This document shows, piece after piece, positions 13,222 to 20,468 of a stretch of 30,003 bases of DNA. The stretch is from a virus. The position numbers were made by a program, and so were the translations under genes. A model generated the notes under the pieces. It saw only the letters and a program-made list of their open reading frames with translations, made no database searches and was not told the origin of the DNA. How positions within the stretch are numbered: position 1 is the first letter of the stretch; every line of letters starts with the position of its first letter. The stretch is taken from IMG/VR virus record IMGVR_UViG_3300021962_007334, positions 1-30,003 of that record. The stretch is one strand, 5' to 3'.

Positions 13222-14610
13222 ATGAAGATTAATTTAAGCGATAAAATCATAGCCTGGCTGGCCTTATTCAGCGGATTAACAATATCCGCTGTTGCCATTT
13301 GGTATTCAGTAGCAGGACTGGTTAGTATCTTTGCTGCCGCAGTGATTCCTATCATTGTCATGGGTGTGGTTCTAGAAGTCAGCAAACTGATTGCCACGGT
13401 ATGGCTCAAGATAAATTGGAATCGAGCGCCAGCCTACATTAGGACTTATCTAATAATAGCCATTACTATTCTAATGATTATTACTTCGATGGGTATTTTT
13501 GGTTTCTTGTCAAAGGCACACAGTGATCAAAGTCTAGTGAGTGGCGATGTGCAGGCCAAGATTGCAGTGTTCGACGAACGTATAAAGACCGAGAGAGAAA
13601 ATATCGAAGCCAACCGAAAAGCTCTCAAACAGATGGATGCTACTATAGATGAAACTATTGCTCGCAGCAAAACCGATCAAGGTGCAGTAAATGCTAACGC
13701 CATGCGACAGAGACAGGCAAAAGAAAGAGCTCAAATTCAATCCGACATTGCTAAATCACAAAAATTAATCGCTAGCCTAAATGAAGAACGAGCTCCTATT
13801 GCCGCAGAAGTTCGAAAGGTCGAAGCTGAAGTAGGACCTATTAAATACATTGCGGCATTTGTTTACGGCGATAATCCAGATGCTAACCTACTAGAAAAAG
13901 CTGTAACTTGGGTAATCATAATTATCGTATCAGTATTTGATCCGTTAGCGGTTATTTTATTATTGGCCAGTCAGTATAGCTTTCAATGGTTCCGCACTGT
14001 TCGTGACGAAGAAGAAAAAACAAAATCTATTAACGACTTTGTTCCACAAACACTGATACAAGACGAAGAGCCCAAGGCAAAGGCAGAACCGTTCTATCCT
14101 ACCGGAAGTCCTCTCTGGCCTTTCCCAGCCGCACCGTATATAAAAGAAACAACACACACAGACCCTGTCCCAAGCGAAACACCGTTGACTGCACTAGGAG
14201 GTGATATAACAGCACCGGAGGAAATGCATGATGAGGACGACGATCTCGACGATGAGAATGACACTATCGAAGTTCGTGAGGCTAAGAAAAATTGGAAACA
14301 CGATCACCCTGAAGATTCTTTAAAAAGACATAAGCGTCTATTTGAAAAGGGTCTCATTGATCGTCTTCCTTGGGAAGCCTATTTAAAAGCCAAACCTGAT
14401 TTTACAGATAACGAAGCTGCCGAAGAAGCTGCTAAGTGGGCTTTGGAACAGGTTGAAGAATCTAAAAAAAAAGATAACGACATGGATGGAACGAGTGGGC
14501 GATCAGCAGATCAAGAAGACCAAAGAAGATTAGCAGGTTATGTACAAAATGCAGAACAGAATCCTTCTACTCTCTGGCAAAGAGTACAAAAAGCTAAAGG
14601 CGTCGAATGA
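13222..14610 (+). CDS. Membrane protein with periplasmic coiled coil and acidic cytoplasmic tail
   Basis: A 462-residue protein. Membrane segments are seen at about 10-30, 35-55, 72-95 and 226-250. Residues 105-215 form a long charged coiled coil (ERIKTERENIEANRKALKQM, RQRQAKERAQIQSDIAKSQK) lying between the third and fourth segments, so on one side of the membrane. The C-terminal 200 residues are acidic and low complexity (DEDDDLDDENDTIEV), then helical. Proteins of this layout are seen in large marine phages; the function is unknown. Pore or superinfection-related roles are only guesses. It overlaps the next gene by ATGA. Confidence 0.72.
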   Translation: MKINLSDKIIAWLALFSGLTISAVAIWYSVAGLVSIFAAAVIPIIVMGVVLEVSKLIATVWLKINWNRAPAYIRTYLIIAITILMIITSMGIFGFLSKAHSDQSLVSGDVQAKIAVFDERIKTERENIEANRKALKQMDATIDETIARSKTDQGAVNANAMRQRQAKERAQIQSDIAKSQKLIASLNEERAPIAAEVRKVEAEVGPIKYIAAFVYGDNPDANLLEKAVTWVIIIIVSVFDPLAVILLLASQYSFQWFRTVRDEEEKTKSINDFVPQTLIQDEEPKAKAEPFYPTGSPLWPFPAAPYIKETTHTDPVPSETPLTALGGDITAPEEMHDEDDDLDDENDTIEVREAKKNWKHDHPEDSLKRHKRLFEKGLIDRLPWEAYLKAKPDFTDNEAAEEAAKWALEQVEESKKKDNDMDGTSGRSADQEDQRRLAGYVQNAEQNPSTLWQRVQKAKGVE

Positions 14611-14990
14611 CTGATAGAGTATTAGTAGTAACTCCGCCCGACGATGTGTTAATTGATGGTTTTAGATTGTTATTGGTTGATTTGGATGCAGATCAAACTA
14701 AAATTATTTCTAATAATCTTTTAAATCTTGTTTCCAATTTAACTATTATAACATATCTTTGGACCATCAAAGATAACACTAGTTGGCTGTTAGATAAAAA
14801 AATAAAAAGCGATTTAATTATTTTTAACGCTGACAGTCAAAATGAGCTGATAGTAGGCTATATCGCTGCTCAAAAAAATTCACATTACTTTGGAACACTA
14901 AAAACTTTAGCCATAGCTAACGCAAAGGCTATATATGCTAGTGAGGATTGTGAATCTTTACTTAAATTAAACATAGACAATCATGAATAA
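14607..14990 (+). CDS. Phage protein of unknown function
   Basis: A 127-residue soluble protein with alternating alpha/beta character: VLVVTPPDDVLIDGFRLLLV at the start, then SDLIIFNADSQNELIVGYIA and KTLAIANAKAIYASED. The layout (strand, helix, strand with an acidic turn) is Rossmann- or receiver-like, but no phospho-acceptor or nucleotide motif can be assigned. It is coupled to both neighbours: ATGA with the gene before and 8 nt overlap with rpsU after. Confidence 0.65.
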   Translation: MTDRVLVVTPPDDVLIDGFRLLLVDLDADQTKIISNNLLNLVSNLTIITYLWTIKDNTSWLLDKKIKSDLIIFNADSQNELIVGYIAAQKNSHYFGTLKTLAIANAKAIYASEDCESLLKLNIDNHE

Positions 14991-15219
14991 ATCAAGAGTA
15001 CTCGTAGGAAGAACAGTAGTTCTTAAAGAAGGCGAGAATATTAATCAGGCCCTAAGACGTTTCAAGAAAAAAGTTGACGAGTCTGGGGTATTGGAAGAAC
15101 TCCGTCTAAAAGAATTCTACGAAAAGCCAACAACAGAACGCAAACGCAAAAAAGGTGCAGCAGTGGCACGTTGGCGGAAACAACTTCGCGATAACCAATT
15201 ACCTAAGAAAATGTATTAA
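14983..15219 (+). CDS. rpsU: Ribosomal protein bS21
   Basis: A 78-residue bS21. The order LKEGENINQALRRFKKKVDES, VLEELRLKEFYEKPTTER and KRKKGAAVARWRK matches bacterial S21 (ALRRFKR..., EFYEKPTTERKRAK...). bS21 sits on the small subunit near the anti-Shine-Dalgarno helix and acts in translation initiation. It is one of the few ribosomal proteins carried by phages, where it is thought to replace the host copy. It has no ribosome site of its own beyond the overlap with the preceding gene, so it is translationally coupled. Confidence 0.95.
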   Translation: MNKSRVLVGRTVVLKEGENINQALRRFKKKVDESGVLEELRLKEFYEKPTTERKRKKGAAVARWRKQLRDNQLPKKMY

Positions 15220-15223
15220 TCTA

Positions 15224-15252
15224 TTGACCATTGGTCAGAAAGGTAGTATAAT
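15224..15252 (+). promoter_or_regulatory. Sigma70 promoter giving a leaderless message, with palindromic operator
   Basis: TTGACC (15224-15229) and TATAAT (15247-15252) are 17 bp apart. The perfect palindrome TGACCA-T-TGGTCA (15225-15237) covers the -35. Only six bases (AGCTGT) separate the -10 from ATG 15259, so transcription would begin at or beside the A of the start codon. Confidence 0.8.
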
Positions 15253-15258
15253 AGCTGT

Positions 15259-15840
15259 ATGAACACAGATATTATGATAGACTTGGAGACACTAGATGTC
15301 CTCCCTTCCGCAACTATTCTAACTATTGGCGCAGTTAAGTTTAATCCATTTGGTGAGGAAGCTAACGATCCAAAAATGGAAAAATTCTATGTCAAAGTAG
15401 ATGTAGATAGTTGCGATAGAATAGGTGCAACAGTTTCCACTGCCACATTAGATTGGTGGGCGAATCAAACAGCCGCTGCTCAAGCAGATGCCTTTGATCC
15501 TACCAATCGTATTTCAATTGAAGATGCTATGACACAGCTCTACAAGTTCTGCTGGGGAGGCAAACGTGTTTGGTCGCATGGCGCAGGCTTTGACGTTATT
15601 ATTCTAGAATGGTATTTCCGTAAAATTGGTAAAGCTATTCCTTGGAGTTTCTGGGAAGTTCGTGACACTCGCACATTGTTTGACATTGGTATTAACCCCA
15701 ACCGTGCTTCGATTACAGCTCACAATGCTCTAGCAGATGCTGTAGACCAAGCACAAGGTGTTCAAAAGATCTATAGAACACTACGTAGCTCAACAATGAG
15801 CGACGGACAGTATATTAACCCTTTGGCAAAAACAAATTAA
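15259..15840 (+). CDS. DEDD-family 3'-5' exonuclease (DexA/RNase T-like)
   Basis: A 193-residue exonuclease of the type found as DexA in T4 and Rv2179c in mycobacteria. Motif I is DLE (Asp8, Glu10 in IMIDLETLD), motif II lies in VWSHGAGFDVIILEW, and motif III in ITAHNALADAVDQA gives His and Asp ligands. The enzyme removes nucleotides from 3' ends of DNA or RNA with two metal ions. Start at ATG 15259 is forced by motif I being so near the N-terminus; no ribosome site precedes it. It is followed by MazG one base after the stop. Confidence 0.87.
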   Translation: MNTDIMIDLETLDVLPSATILTIGAVKFNPFGEEANDPKMEKFYVKVDVDSCDRIGATVSTATLDWWANQTAAAQADAFDPTNRISIEDAMTQLYKFCWGGKRVWSHGAGFDVIILEWYFRKIGKAIPWSFWEVRDTRTLFDIGINPNRASITAHNALADAVDQAQGVQKIYRTLRSSTMSDGQYINPLAKTN

Positions 15841-15841
15841 C

Positions 15842-16126
15842 ATGGATACACAAACTAAAGAAGTAATGGACATTCTTCAAGAAGAGTGTGCAGAAGTTAT
15901 TCAAGCTGTAAGTAAAATTAGCCGCTTCGGGCTTGATAACTATAAACCAGGAAAACCTAAAACTAACAGGGAACATCTAGAAGAAGAGTTAGGAGATATG
16001 TTAGCCATGATTGATATTCTGCACAGCATGGATATTGTATCATATTCTAATATTGAACGTGCCCAAGCTGCTAAAATTGAAAAATTAAAAAAGTGGTCAA
16101 ATATTCAGAATTTAGAGAATATTTGA
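15842..16126 (+). CDS. MazG-like nucleotide pyrophosphohydrolase
   Basis: A 94-residue single MazG-type domain. The metal-binding motifs are EECAEVIQAVSKISRFGLD (E-E-x-A-E) and EELGDMLAMIDI (E-x-x-D). Such enzymes hydrolyse NTPs or dNTPs to monophosphates plus pyrophosphate; in phages MazG has been linked to ppGpp or dNTP control, though substrate varies. It is half the size of full MazG, like many viral and all-alpha NTPase forms. Start 15842 follows the exonuclease stop directly. Confidence 0.85.
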   Translation: MDTQTKEVMDILQEECAEVIQAVSKISRFGLDNYKPGKPKTNREHLEEELGDMLAMIDILHSMDIVSYSNIERAQAAKIEKLKKWSNIQNLENI

Positions 16127-16212
16127 TATAAATAAAATTTGTAAATTGTACCATAATGGGCAGTTTATAGAGCAAAGTGCTCACTAGATCTTACTTTATA
16201 AGGAGATGACAT
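16127..16212 (+). promoter_or_regulatory. dnaK leader: late-promoter octamer, hairpin, shared ribosome site block
   Basis: TATAAATA (16127-16134) is a perfect T4 late consensus, one base after the mazG stop. The leader holds GAGCA-AAG-TGCTC (16170-16182) and the 18-nt block TCTTACTTTATAAGGAGA, which occurs identically before the Hsp20 gene. No sigma32-type heat-shock promoter (CTTGAAA/CCCCAT) is seen. Confidence 0.55.
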
Positions 16213-18114
16213 ATGTCAAAGATCATCGGTATCGACTTAGGTACCACAAACTCATGCGTAGCCGTTATTGAAAACGGTATCCCCAAAGTTATTGAAAATT
16301 CAGAAGGTGCCAGAACAACACCCTCAATCGTTGCCTACGGCAAAGATGAAATTTTAGTAGGCGCCAGCGCAAAGCGCCAATCAGTAACTAACCCAAAAAA
16401 TACCATCTATGCATCAAAGCGTTTGATCGGTAGAAAATTTAAAGAGGAAGCTGTCCAAAAAGACATCAACCTAATGCCTTACGAAATTATGGAAGCCAAG
16501 AACGGAGATGCTTGGGTTCGTGTAAACGATCAAGAACTTGCTCCTCCACAGATCTCAGCTGAAGTTCTTCGTAAGATGAAAAAGACCGCGGAGGATTATC
16601 TTGGTACAACAGTTACTCAAGCAGTTATTACAGTCCCTGCGTACTTTAACGACAGCCAGCGACAGGCTACAAAGGACGCTGGTAAAATCGCAGGCTTGGA
16701 GGTACTCCGTATTATTAACGAGCCTACTGCGGCAGCTCTTGCTTATGGTGTTGATAAAGCTGATAAAAAAGATAGGAAAATTGCTGTTTACGATCTTGGT
16801 GGCGGTACATTCGATGTTTCAATCATCGAGATAGCCAACGTCGACGGCGACAAACAAATTGAAGTATTGTCAACCAATGGCGACACGTTCCTAGGTGGTG
16901 AAGACTTCGACCAGCGTATCATGGACTTCTTGGTTGAAGAATTCAAGAAAGATCAAGGCGTAGACCTAACCAAGGATGTTTTGGCACTCCAGCGTCTAAA
17001 AGAAAGTGCAGAGAAAGCCAAGATCGAATTATCAAGTTCAGCACAAACATCAGTTAACCTGCCATACATTACAGCAGATGCAAGTGGCCCTAAGCACATG
17101 AACATTACTATCAGTCGTTCTAAGTTAGAACAACTAGTAGATGAATTAATCCAACGTTCAGTGGGACCATGCAAGACAGCAATGTCAGATGCAGGTGTAA
17201 GTACAAGCGACATCGACGAAGTTATTCTTGTTGGTGGTATGACACGTATGCCTAAGGTACAGGAAACTGTAGAAAAGTTGTTTGGTAAGGCACCACGTAA
17301 GGATGTTAACCCAGACGAAGCAGTTGCCGCAGGTGCTGCTGTTCAAGGTGCAGTTCTAGGCGGCGATCGTAATGACGTTCTATTGTTAGACGTAACACCA
17401 TTGAGCCTAGGTATCGAAACTATGGGAGGTGTGTTTGCCAAGGTTATTCAAAAGAACACAACTATTCCTACTAAAGGACAACAGGTGTTCTCAACAGCAG
17501 AAGACAACCAGCCTGCCGTGACCATCAAGGTCTTCCAGGGAGAGCGTGAGCTTGTACAACACAATAAGCTGTTAGGTGAATTTAATCTAGAAGGTATTGC
17601 TCCGGCTCGTCGAGGCCAACCGCAGATCGAAGTTGCATTTGACATCGATGCCAACGGTATCATGCATATCAGTGCTAAAGACAAAGGCACAGGCAAAGAG
17701 AACAAGATCACTATCAAATCAGACAGTGGTTTAAGTAAAGATGAAATTGAACGTATGGTTCGTGAAGCCGAAGAAAATGCTGAGAGTGATAAACAAGCTC
17801 GCACACTTATCGATACTCGCAATCAAGCAGAAGCCACTGTACATGAAATTAAAAAAGATCTTGAAGAATTCAAAGACGAATTAACTGATACAGAAAAAAC
17901 AGAAATCGAGACAGCAGTAAAATCAGTCGAAGACGCTATGAAAGAAGACGACGCTGATAAAATTAAAGCTGAACTTGAAAAAGTTTTTCCTGCAATGAAA
18001 ACATTGTTGGAGAAAAAGCAGGCTAAGGAACAGGCAGCTAATGCGCCTCAACCCGAAGCCAAAGCAGAAGACAATGTAGTAGACGCTACCTTTACGGAGA
18101 CAAAGTCTAACTAA
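16213..18114 (+). CDS. dnaK: Hsp70 chaperone DnaK
   Basis: A full-length, 633-residue DnaK. The ATPase domain starts [14 protein letters not shown] (phosphate 1 motif) and contains [14 protein letters not shown] (phosphate 2) and [15 protein letters not shown] (adenosine motif). The interdomain linker [16 protein letters not shown] is intact, as is the substrate-binding domain ([15 protein letters not shown]) and lid helices. The acidic C-terminal end (EDNVVDATF) resembles cellular DnaK (EEVKD-type) tails. Sequence is close in character to beta/gammaproteobacterial DnaK, suggesting capture from a host. It has all motifs for activity; no DnaJ or GrpE gene lies in the window, so host partners must serve. 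Codons show no clear break from neighbours. Confidence 0.98.
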   Translation: MSKIIGIDLGTTNSCVAVIENGIPKVIENSEGARTTPSIVAYGKDEILVGASAKRQSVTNPKNTIYASKRLIGRKFKEEAVQKDINLMPYEIMEAKNGDAWVRVNDQELAPPQISAEVLRKMKKTAEDYLGTTVTQAVITVPAYFNDSQRQATKDAGKIAGLEVLRIINEPTAAALAYGVDKADKKDRKIAVYDLGGGTFDVSIIEIANVDGDKQIEVLSTNGDTFLGGEDFDQRIMDFLVEEFKKDQGVDLTKDVLALQRLKESAEKAKIELSSSAQTSVNLPYITADASGPKHMNITISRSKLEQLVDELIQRSVGPCKTAMSDAGVSTSDIDEVILVGGMTRMPKVQETVEKLFGKAPRKDVNPDEAVAAGAAVQGAVLGGDRNDVLLLDVTPLSLGIETMGGVFAKVIQKNTTIPTKGQQVFSTAEDNQPAVTIKVFQGERELVQHNKLLGEFNLEGIAPARRGQPQIEVAFDIDANGIMHISAKDKGTGKENKITIKSDSGLSKDEIERMVREAEENAESDKQARTLIDTRNQAEATVHEIKKDLEEFKDELTDTEKTEIETAVKSVEDAMKEDDADKIKAELEKVFPAMKTLLEKKQAKEQAANAPQPEAKAEDNVVDATFTETKSN

Positions 18115-18170
18115 TTGTCAAGGGGTACCTACGGGGCCCCAGTTTGTTCTTACTTTATAAGGAGACTATT

Positions 18171-18617
18171 ATGAACAACAACGCATTACAAAGAATCGAA
18201 GCTATTAATAGAGCACTAATTGGTTTTGACACCATGTTCGACCAAATGGAGCGCCGCTATAGCAATAGCATTAATAACAACTATCCCCCACACAACATTA
18301 TCAAGACTGGTGAGAATCAGTATGAGATTCAAATTGCTGTGACAGGATTTGAGAAATCAGAAATTTCTGTATCTGTAGAATCTAATGTTCTTACAGTCAA
18401 AGGCGAAGGACAAGAATCTATTCGTCACGAGAATCCAGAAATTGTATACTTACACAGAGGCCTTGCTACTCGAGACTTTGCTCGTGAGTTCCCACTTGCA
18501 GAACACATCGAAGTAAGCGGTGCAGAGATCAAGAATGGTATGCTGATCGTTAAATTGATCCGCAATGTTCCTGAATCTGAAAAGCCACGTGTAATTGATA
18601 TCGTGGAAGTTAAATAA
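18171..18617 (+). CDS. Small heat shock protein Hsp20 (IbpA-like)
   Basis: A 148-residue alpha-crystallin-domain protein. Start at ATG 18171 follows the shared leader block with AAGGAGA; the longer TTG start at 18144 would cover that ribosome site. The N-terminal arm contains FDTMFDQMERR as in IbpA; the core is YEIQIAVTGFEKSEISVSVE, then LTVKGEG, HRGLATRDFAREFPL, and the ending NGMLIVKLIRNVPE, followed by the I-x-I/V-like tail (IDIVEVK). sHsps bind unfolding proteins and hand them to DnaK. Hsp20 is common in T4-like cyanophages and pelagiphages. Confidence 0.95.
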   Translation: MNNNALQRIEAINRALIGFDTMFDQMERRYSNSINNNYPPHNIIKTGENQYEIQIAVTGFEKSEISVSVESNVLTVKGEGQESIRHENPEIVYLHRGLATRDFAREFPLAEHIEVSGAEIKNGMLIVKLIRNVPESEKPRVIDIVEVK

Positions 18618-18620
18618 ATT

Positions 18621-18644
18621 ATTAGGGGGAGTAATCCCCCTAAT
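18621..18644 (+). promoter_or_regulatory. Strong hairpin between hsp20 and clpS
   Basis: ATTAGGGGG (18621-18629) and CCCCCTAAT (18636-18644) form a perfect 9-bp stem around a 6-nt loop. No T-tract follows (TGTCGGAG), so it is more likely an RNA-stabilising or partial-termination element than a full terminator. Confidence 0.6.
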
Positions 18645-18659
18645 TGTCGGAGAAAGATT

Positions 18660-18962
18660 ATGACTACAGAAATTAAAATGGATGAAAAAGTTGCAGTGAG
18701 TGTTCAGCCTCCTAAATTATGGAAAGTTGTTTTCCTTAATGATGATTCAACTCCAATGGAGTTTGTTATTGAATTACTCACGGGCGTATTCAAACATAGT
18801 GAAAGCCGTGCTAAAGATATTACTTTAGAAATTCATAATACTGGTAGTGCTGTAGCAGGAGTTTATACTCACGAGATTGCCGAAACTAAGGGCATCGAAT
18901 CGACCCACCTAGCACGTAATAATGGGTTTCCATTACAAATTACTCTTGAACAAGAGCAATGA
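18660..18962 (+). CDS. clpS: ATP-dependent Clp protease adaptor ClpS
   Basis: A 100-residue ClpS. WKVVFLNDDSTPMEFVIELL holds the NDD and Met of the N-degron pocket, EIHNTG the conserved His (E. coli His66), and AGVYTHEIAETK the end of the core. ClpS delivers proteins with N-terminal Leu, Phe, Trp or Tyr to ClpAP and redirects ClpA away from ssrA-tagged substrates. The ribosome site is GTCGGAGA. With tmRNA, DnaK and Hsp20 in the same window it forms a proteostasis set. No clpA or clpP is present here. Confidence 0.95.
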   Translation: MTTEIKMDEKVAVSVQPPKLWKVVFLNDDSTPMEFVIELLTGVFKHSESRAKDITLEIHNTGSAVAGVYTHEIAETKGIESTHLARNNGFPLQITLEQEQ

Positions 18963-19219
18963 CATTTGACGATGTTCGTTTAATCAAACATCAAATCACA
19001 GGGGCACGTAGATTTGGCTATTGGGTACACTTTAGAGATCAACGTCCCAGTTCTAGTTCTAATGGTCGAGCAGGAAAACTAAGTATAATACGATTTGTAG
19101 AATCAGCATTTGGTCCTTTAGGAACTCGTTGGCAATATCAAAGATTTAACACTAACGATTACATTCTTAAACTTAATAGCGAACAGGATCTGTTAATGTT
19201 GATACTGCGTTTTAAATAA
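18959..19219 (+). CDS. Small phage protein of unknown function
   Basis: An 86-residue basic protein joined to clpS by ATGA. Visible stretches are DVRLIKHQITGARRFGYWVH, a Ser-rich turn (RPSSSSNGRAGK), and FGPLGTRWQYQRFN. No domain is recognised. It shares the clpS transcript. Confidence 0.65.
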   Translation: MTFDDVRLIKHQITGARRFGYWVHFRDQRPSSSSNGRAGKLSIIRFVESAFGPLGTRWQYQRFNTNDYILKLNSEQDLLMLILRFK

Positions 19220-19235
19220 CATTAAAAAATAAATT

Positions 19236-19787
19236 ATGAGCCTAAAAGACCTAACCAAAGACAATCACACAAATGCAGAAAGACAAGAATTTGTAAAAAT
19301 TCTATTTTCTGGAAATATAGATCCCAAGCTGTACGCTACCTATCTATATAATCAATTCCCTATGTATGAACTATTAGAAGTCTGTGCCATGCCACACGGT
19401 CTGCTTTCAGATATTCCTGGAATACTTCGAGCAAAAGCAATTAGAACAGACTTCGACGAATTATGGGGCAATGATGAAGACGATCGACCAAAACTCTGTG
19501 CAGTTGTTAAAGAGTACATGGATCATATTATGAAAATTAAAGATGATCCAAAACGTCTAATGGCACATATCTATGTTCGTCATATGGGAGATTTGGCCGG
19601 TGGCCAGATGATTGCCAAGAAAGTTCCTGGTAGCGGAAAATATTATCAATTTGAAAATTCTGATGCACTGAAAGCCGCAGTTCGTTTAAAGATTGACGAC
19701 AGTATGGCAGACGAAGCCAAGATCTGTTTTGACTTTGCTACTAAATTCTTTAAAGAGATGATGGAAATTGCAAACAGCTCAAAGTAA
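19236..19787 (+). CDS. Heme oxygenase (biliverdin-forming)
   Basis: A 183-residue HO-fold protein. The proximal haem ligand is His11 in TKDNHTNAERQEF, matching the H-x-x-A-E pattern of HO-1. The distal helix reads YVRHMGDLAGGQMIAKKVPG, matching the YLGDLSGGQ signature with the flexible Gly pair. HO opens haem to biliverdin IXa, CO and iron, using electrons from ferredoxin. Its immediate partner, a bilin reductase, overlaps it by 20 nt, so the two act in series. No ribosome site is seen before ATG 19236 (AAATAAATT). Heme oxygenase genes are known in cyanophages and some pelagiphages. Confidence 0.94.
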   Translation: MSLKDLTKDNHTNAERQEFVKILFSGNIDPKLYATYLYNQFPMYELLEVCAMPHGLLSDIPGILRAKAIRTDFDELWGNDEDDRPKLCAVVKEYMDHIMKIKDDPKRLMAHIYVRHMGDLAGGQMIAKKVPGSGKYYQFENSDALKAAVRLKIDDSMADEAKICFDFATKFFKEMMEIANSSK

Positions 19788-20460
19788 AGTATGGGATACA
19801 CTAATAGACGTTCAAGCTCTATTAGAAGAAAGTTTTGAGCGTACCGGTCAAGAATCATTTGAACCTGGTATGGACCGCTTTAACCAACCCGGATGGGTAA
19901 ATCGTGTTTGGACCAGCGAACACTATCGCAGAGCACACGTTGATGTAGTAGATGCTAGGGATAGCAAAGGCTTGTGGATGATGCATTGCTGTATTTTTCC
20001 GCATGTACACAATCCTGCTCCTATTTTCGGGTTTGATGTTATAGCCGGAAAGAATAAAATTACAGGATGTTTTTACGATTACAGTCCTGCCGGAGACAAC
20101 GAACATCCCATGCTAGATTGGTTTCGAGATGAAGCTAATAAATTAGAATGGCGCAAAGAGCGTGTATTGCCGGACTGGGCCCAGCGTATTTTCAGTAAGA
20201 GTATGGTGGCCGCAGCCAATGTCAGCGATGAGCAAGAACTAGAACAAATTGTTGCTATGGCTAGAAACGGTGTAGAACACTATCTAAGCACAGTAGGTGA
20301 AACTAATAATACCGCGGAAGATACTACATATAATCAGAATTACTATGCACAAAATCAGAAACAAAATCCGCACACACCTAAAGTAATGGTTAGTTTGGGT
20401 CTAAGCGAAGAGGATGTTAGGATTTTTATCCAAGAATGCCTGTTTCCTGAAATCAGCTAA
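19768..20460 (+). CDS. Ferredoxin-dependent bilin reductase (PcyA/PebS/PcyX family)
   Basis: A 230-residue protein, read from TTG 19768 (no ATG fits; the start is uncertain). The core MHCCIFPHVHNPAPIFGFDV matches PcyA around its active site. His73 and Asp90, counted from this start, are 17 residues apart, as are PcyA His88 and Asp105. The PcyA Glu76 has no clear match (Val61/Asp62 there). PcyA, PebS and PcyX reduce biliverdin to phycocyanobilin or phycoerythrobilin with ferredoxin electrons. The C-terminal 50 residues carry a Asn/Gln-rich stretch (TYNQNYYAQNQKQNPH) unlike cyanobacterial enzymes. Which bilin is made cannot be told. It overlaps the HO gene, so biliverdin is the obvious substrate. 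Confidence 0.85.
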   Translation: MQTAQSKVWDTLIDVQALLEESFERTGQESFEPGMDRFNQPGWVNRVWTSEHYRRAHVDVVDARDSKGLWMMHCCIFPHVHNPAPIFGFDVIAGKNKITGCFYDYSPAGDNEHPMLDWFRDEANKLEWRKERVLPDWAQRIFSKSMVAAANVSDEQELEQIVAMARNGVEHYLSTVGETNNTAEDTTYNQNYYAQNQKQNPHTPKVMVSLGLSEEDVRIFIQECLFPEIS

Positions 20461-20463
20461 ATA
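20456..20463 (+). promoter_or_regulatory. Late-promoter-like octamer before the putative head protein
   Basis: GCTAAATA, two bases off TATAAATA and one off NATAAATA, overlaps the bilin reductase stop. In T4 geometry +1 equals the A of ATG 20469. No Shine-Dalgarno sequence is present. Confidence 0.35.
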
Positions 20464-20468
20464 TTAGT

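Noticed and set aside
16127-16212. Heat-shock (sigma32) promoter for dnaK
   Set aside because: No CTTGAAA or CCCCAT-like boxes are present; only the T4-type late octamer is visible.
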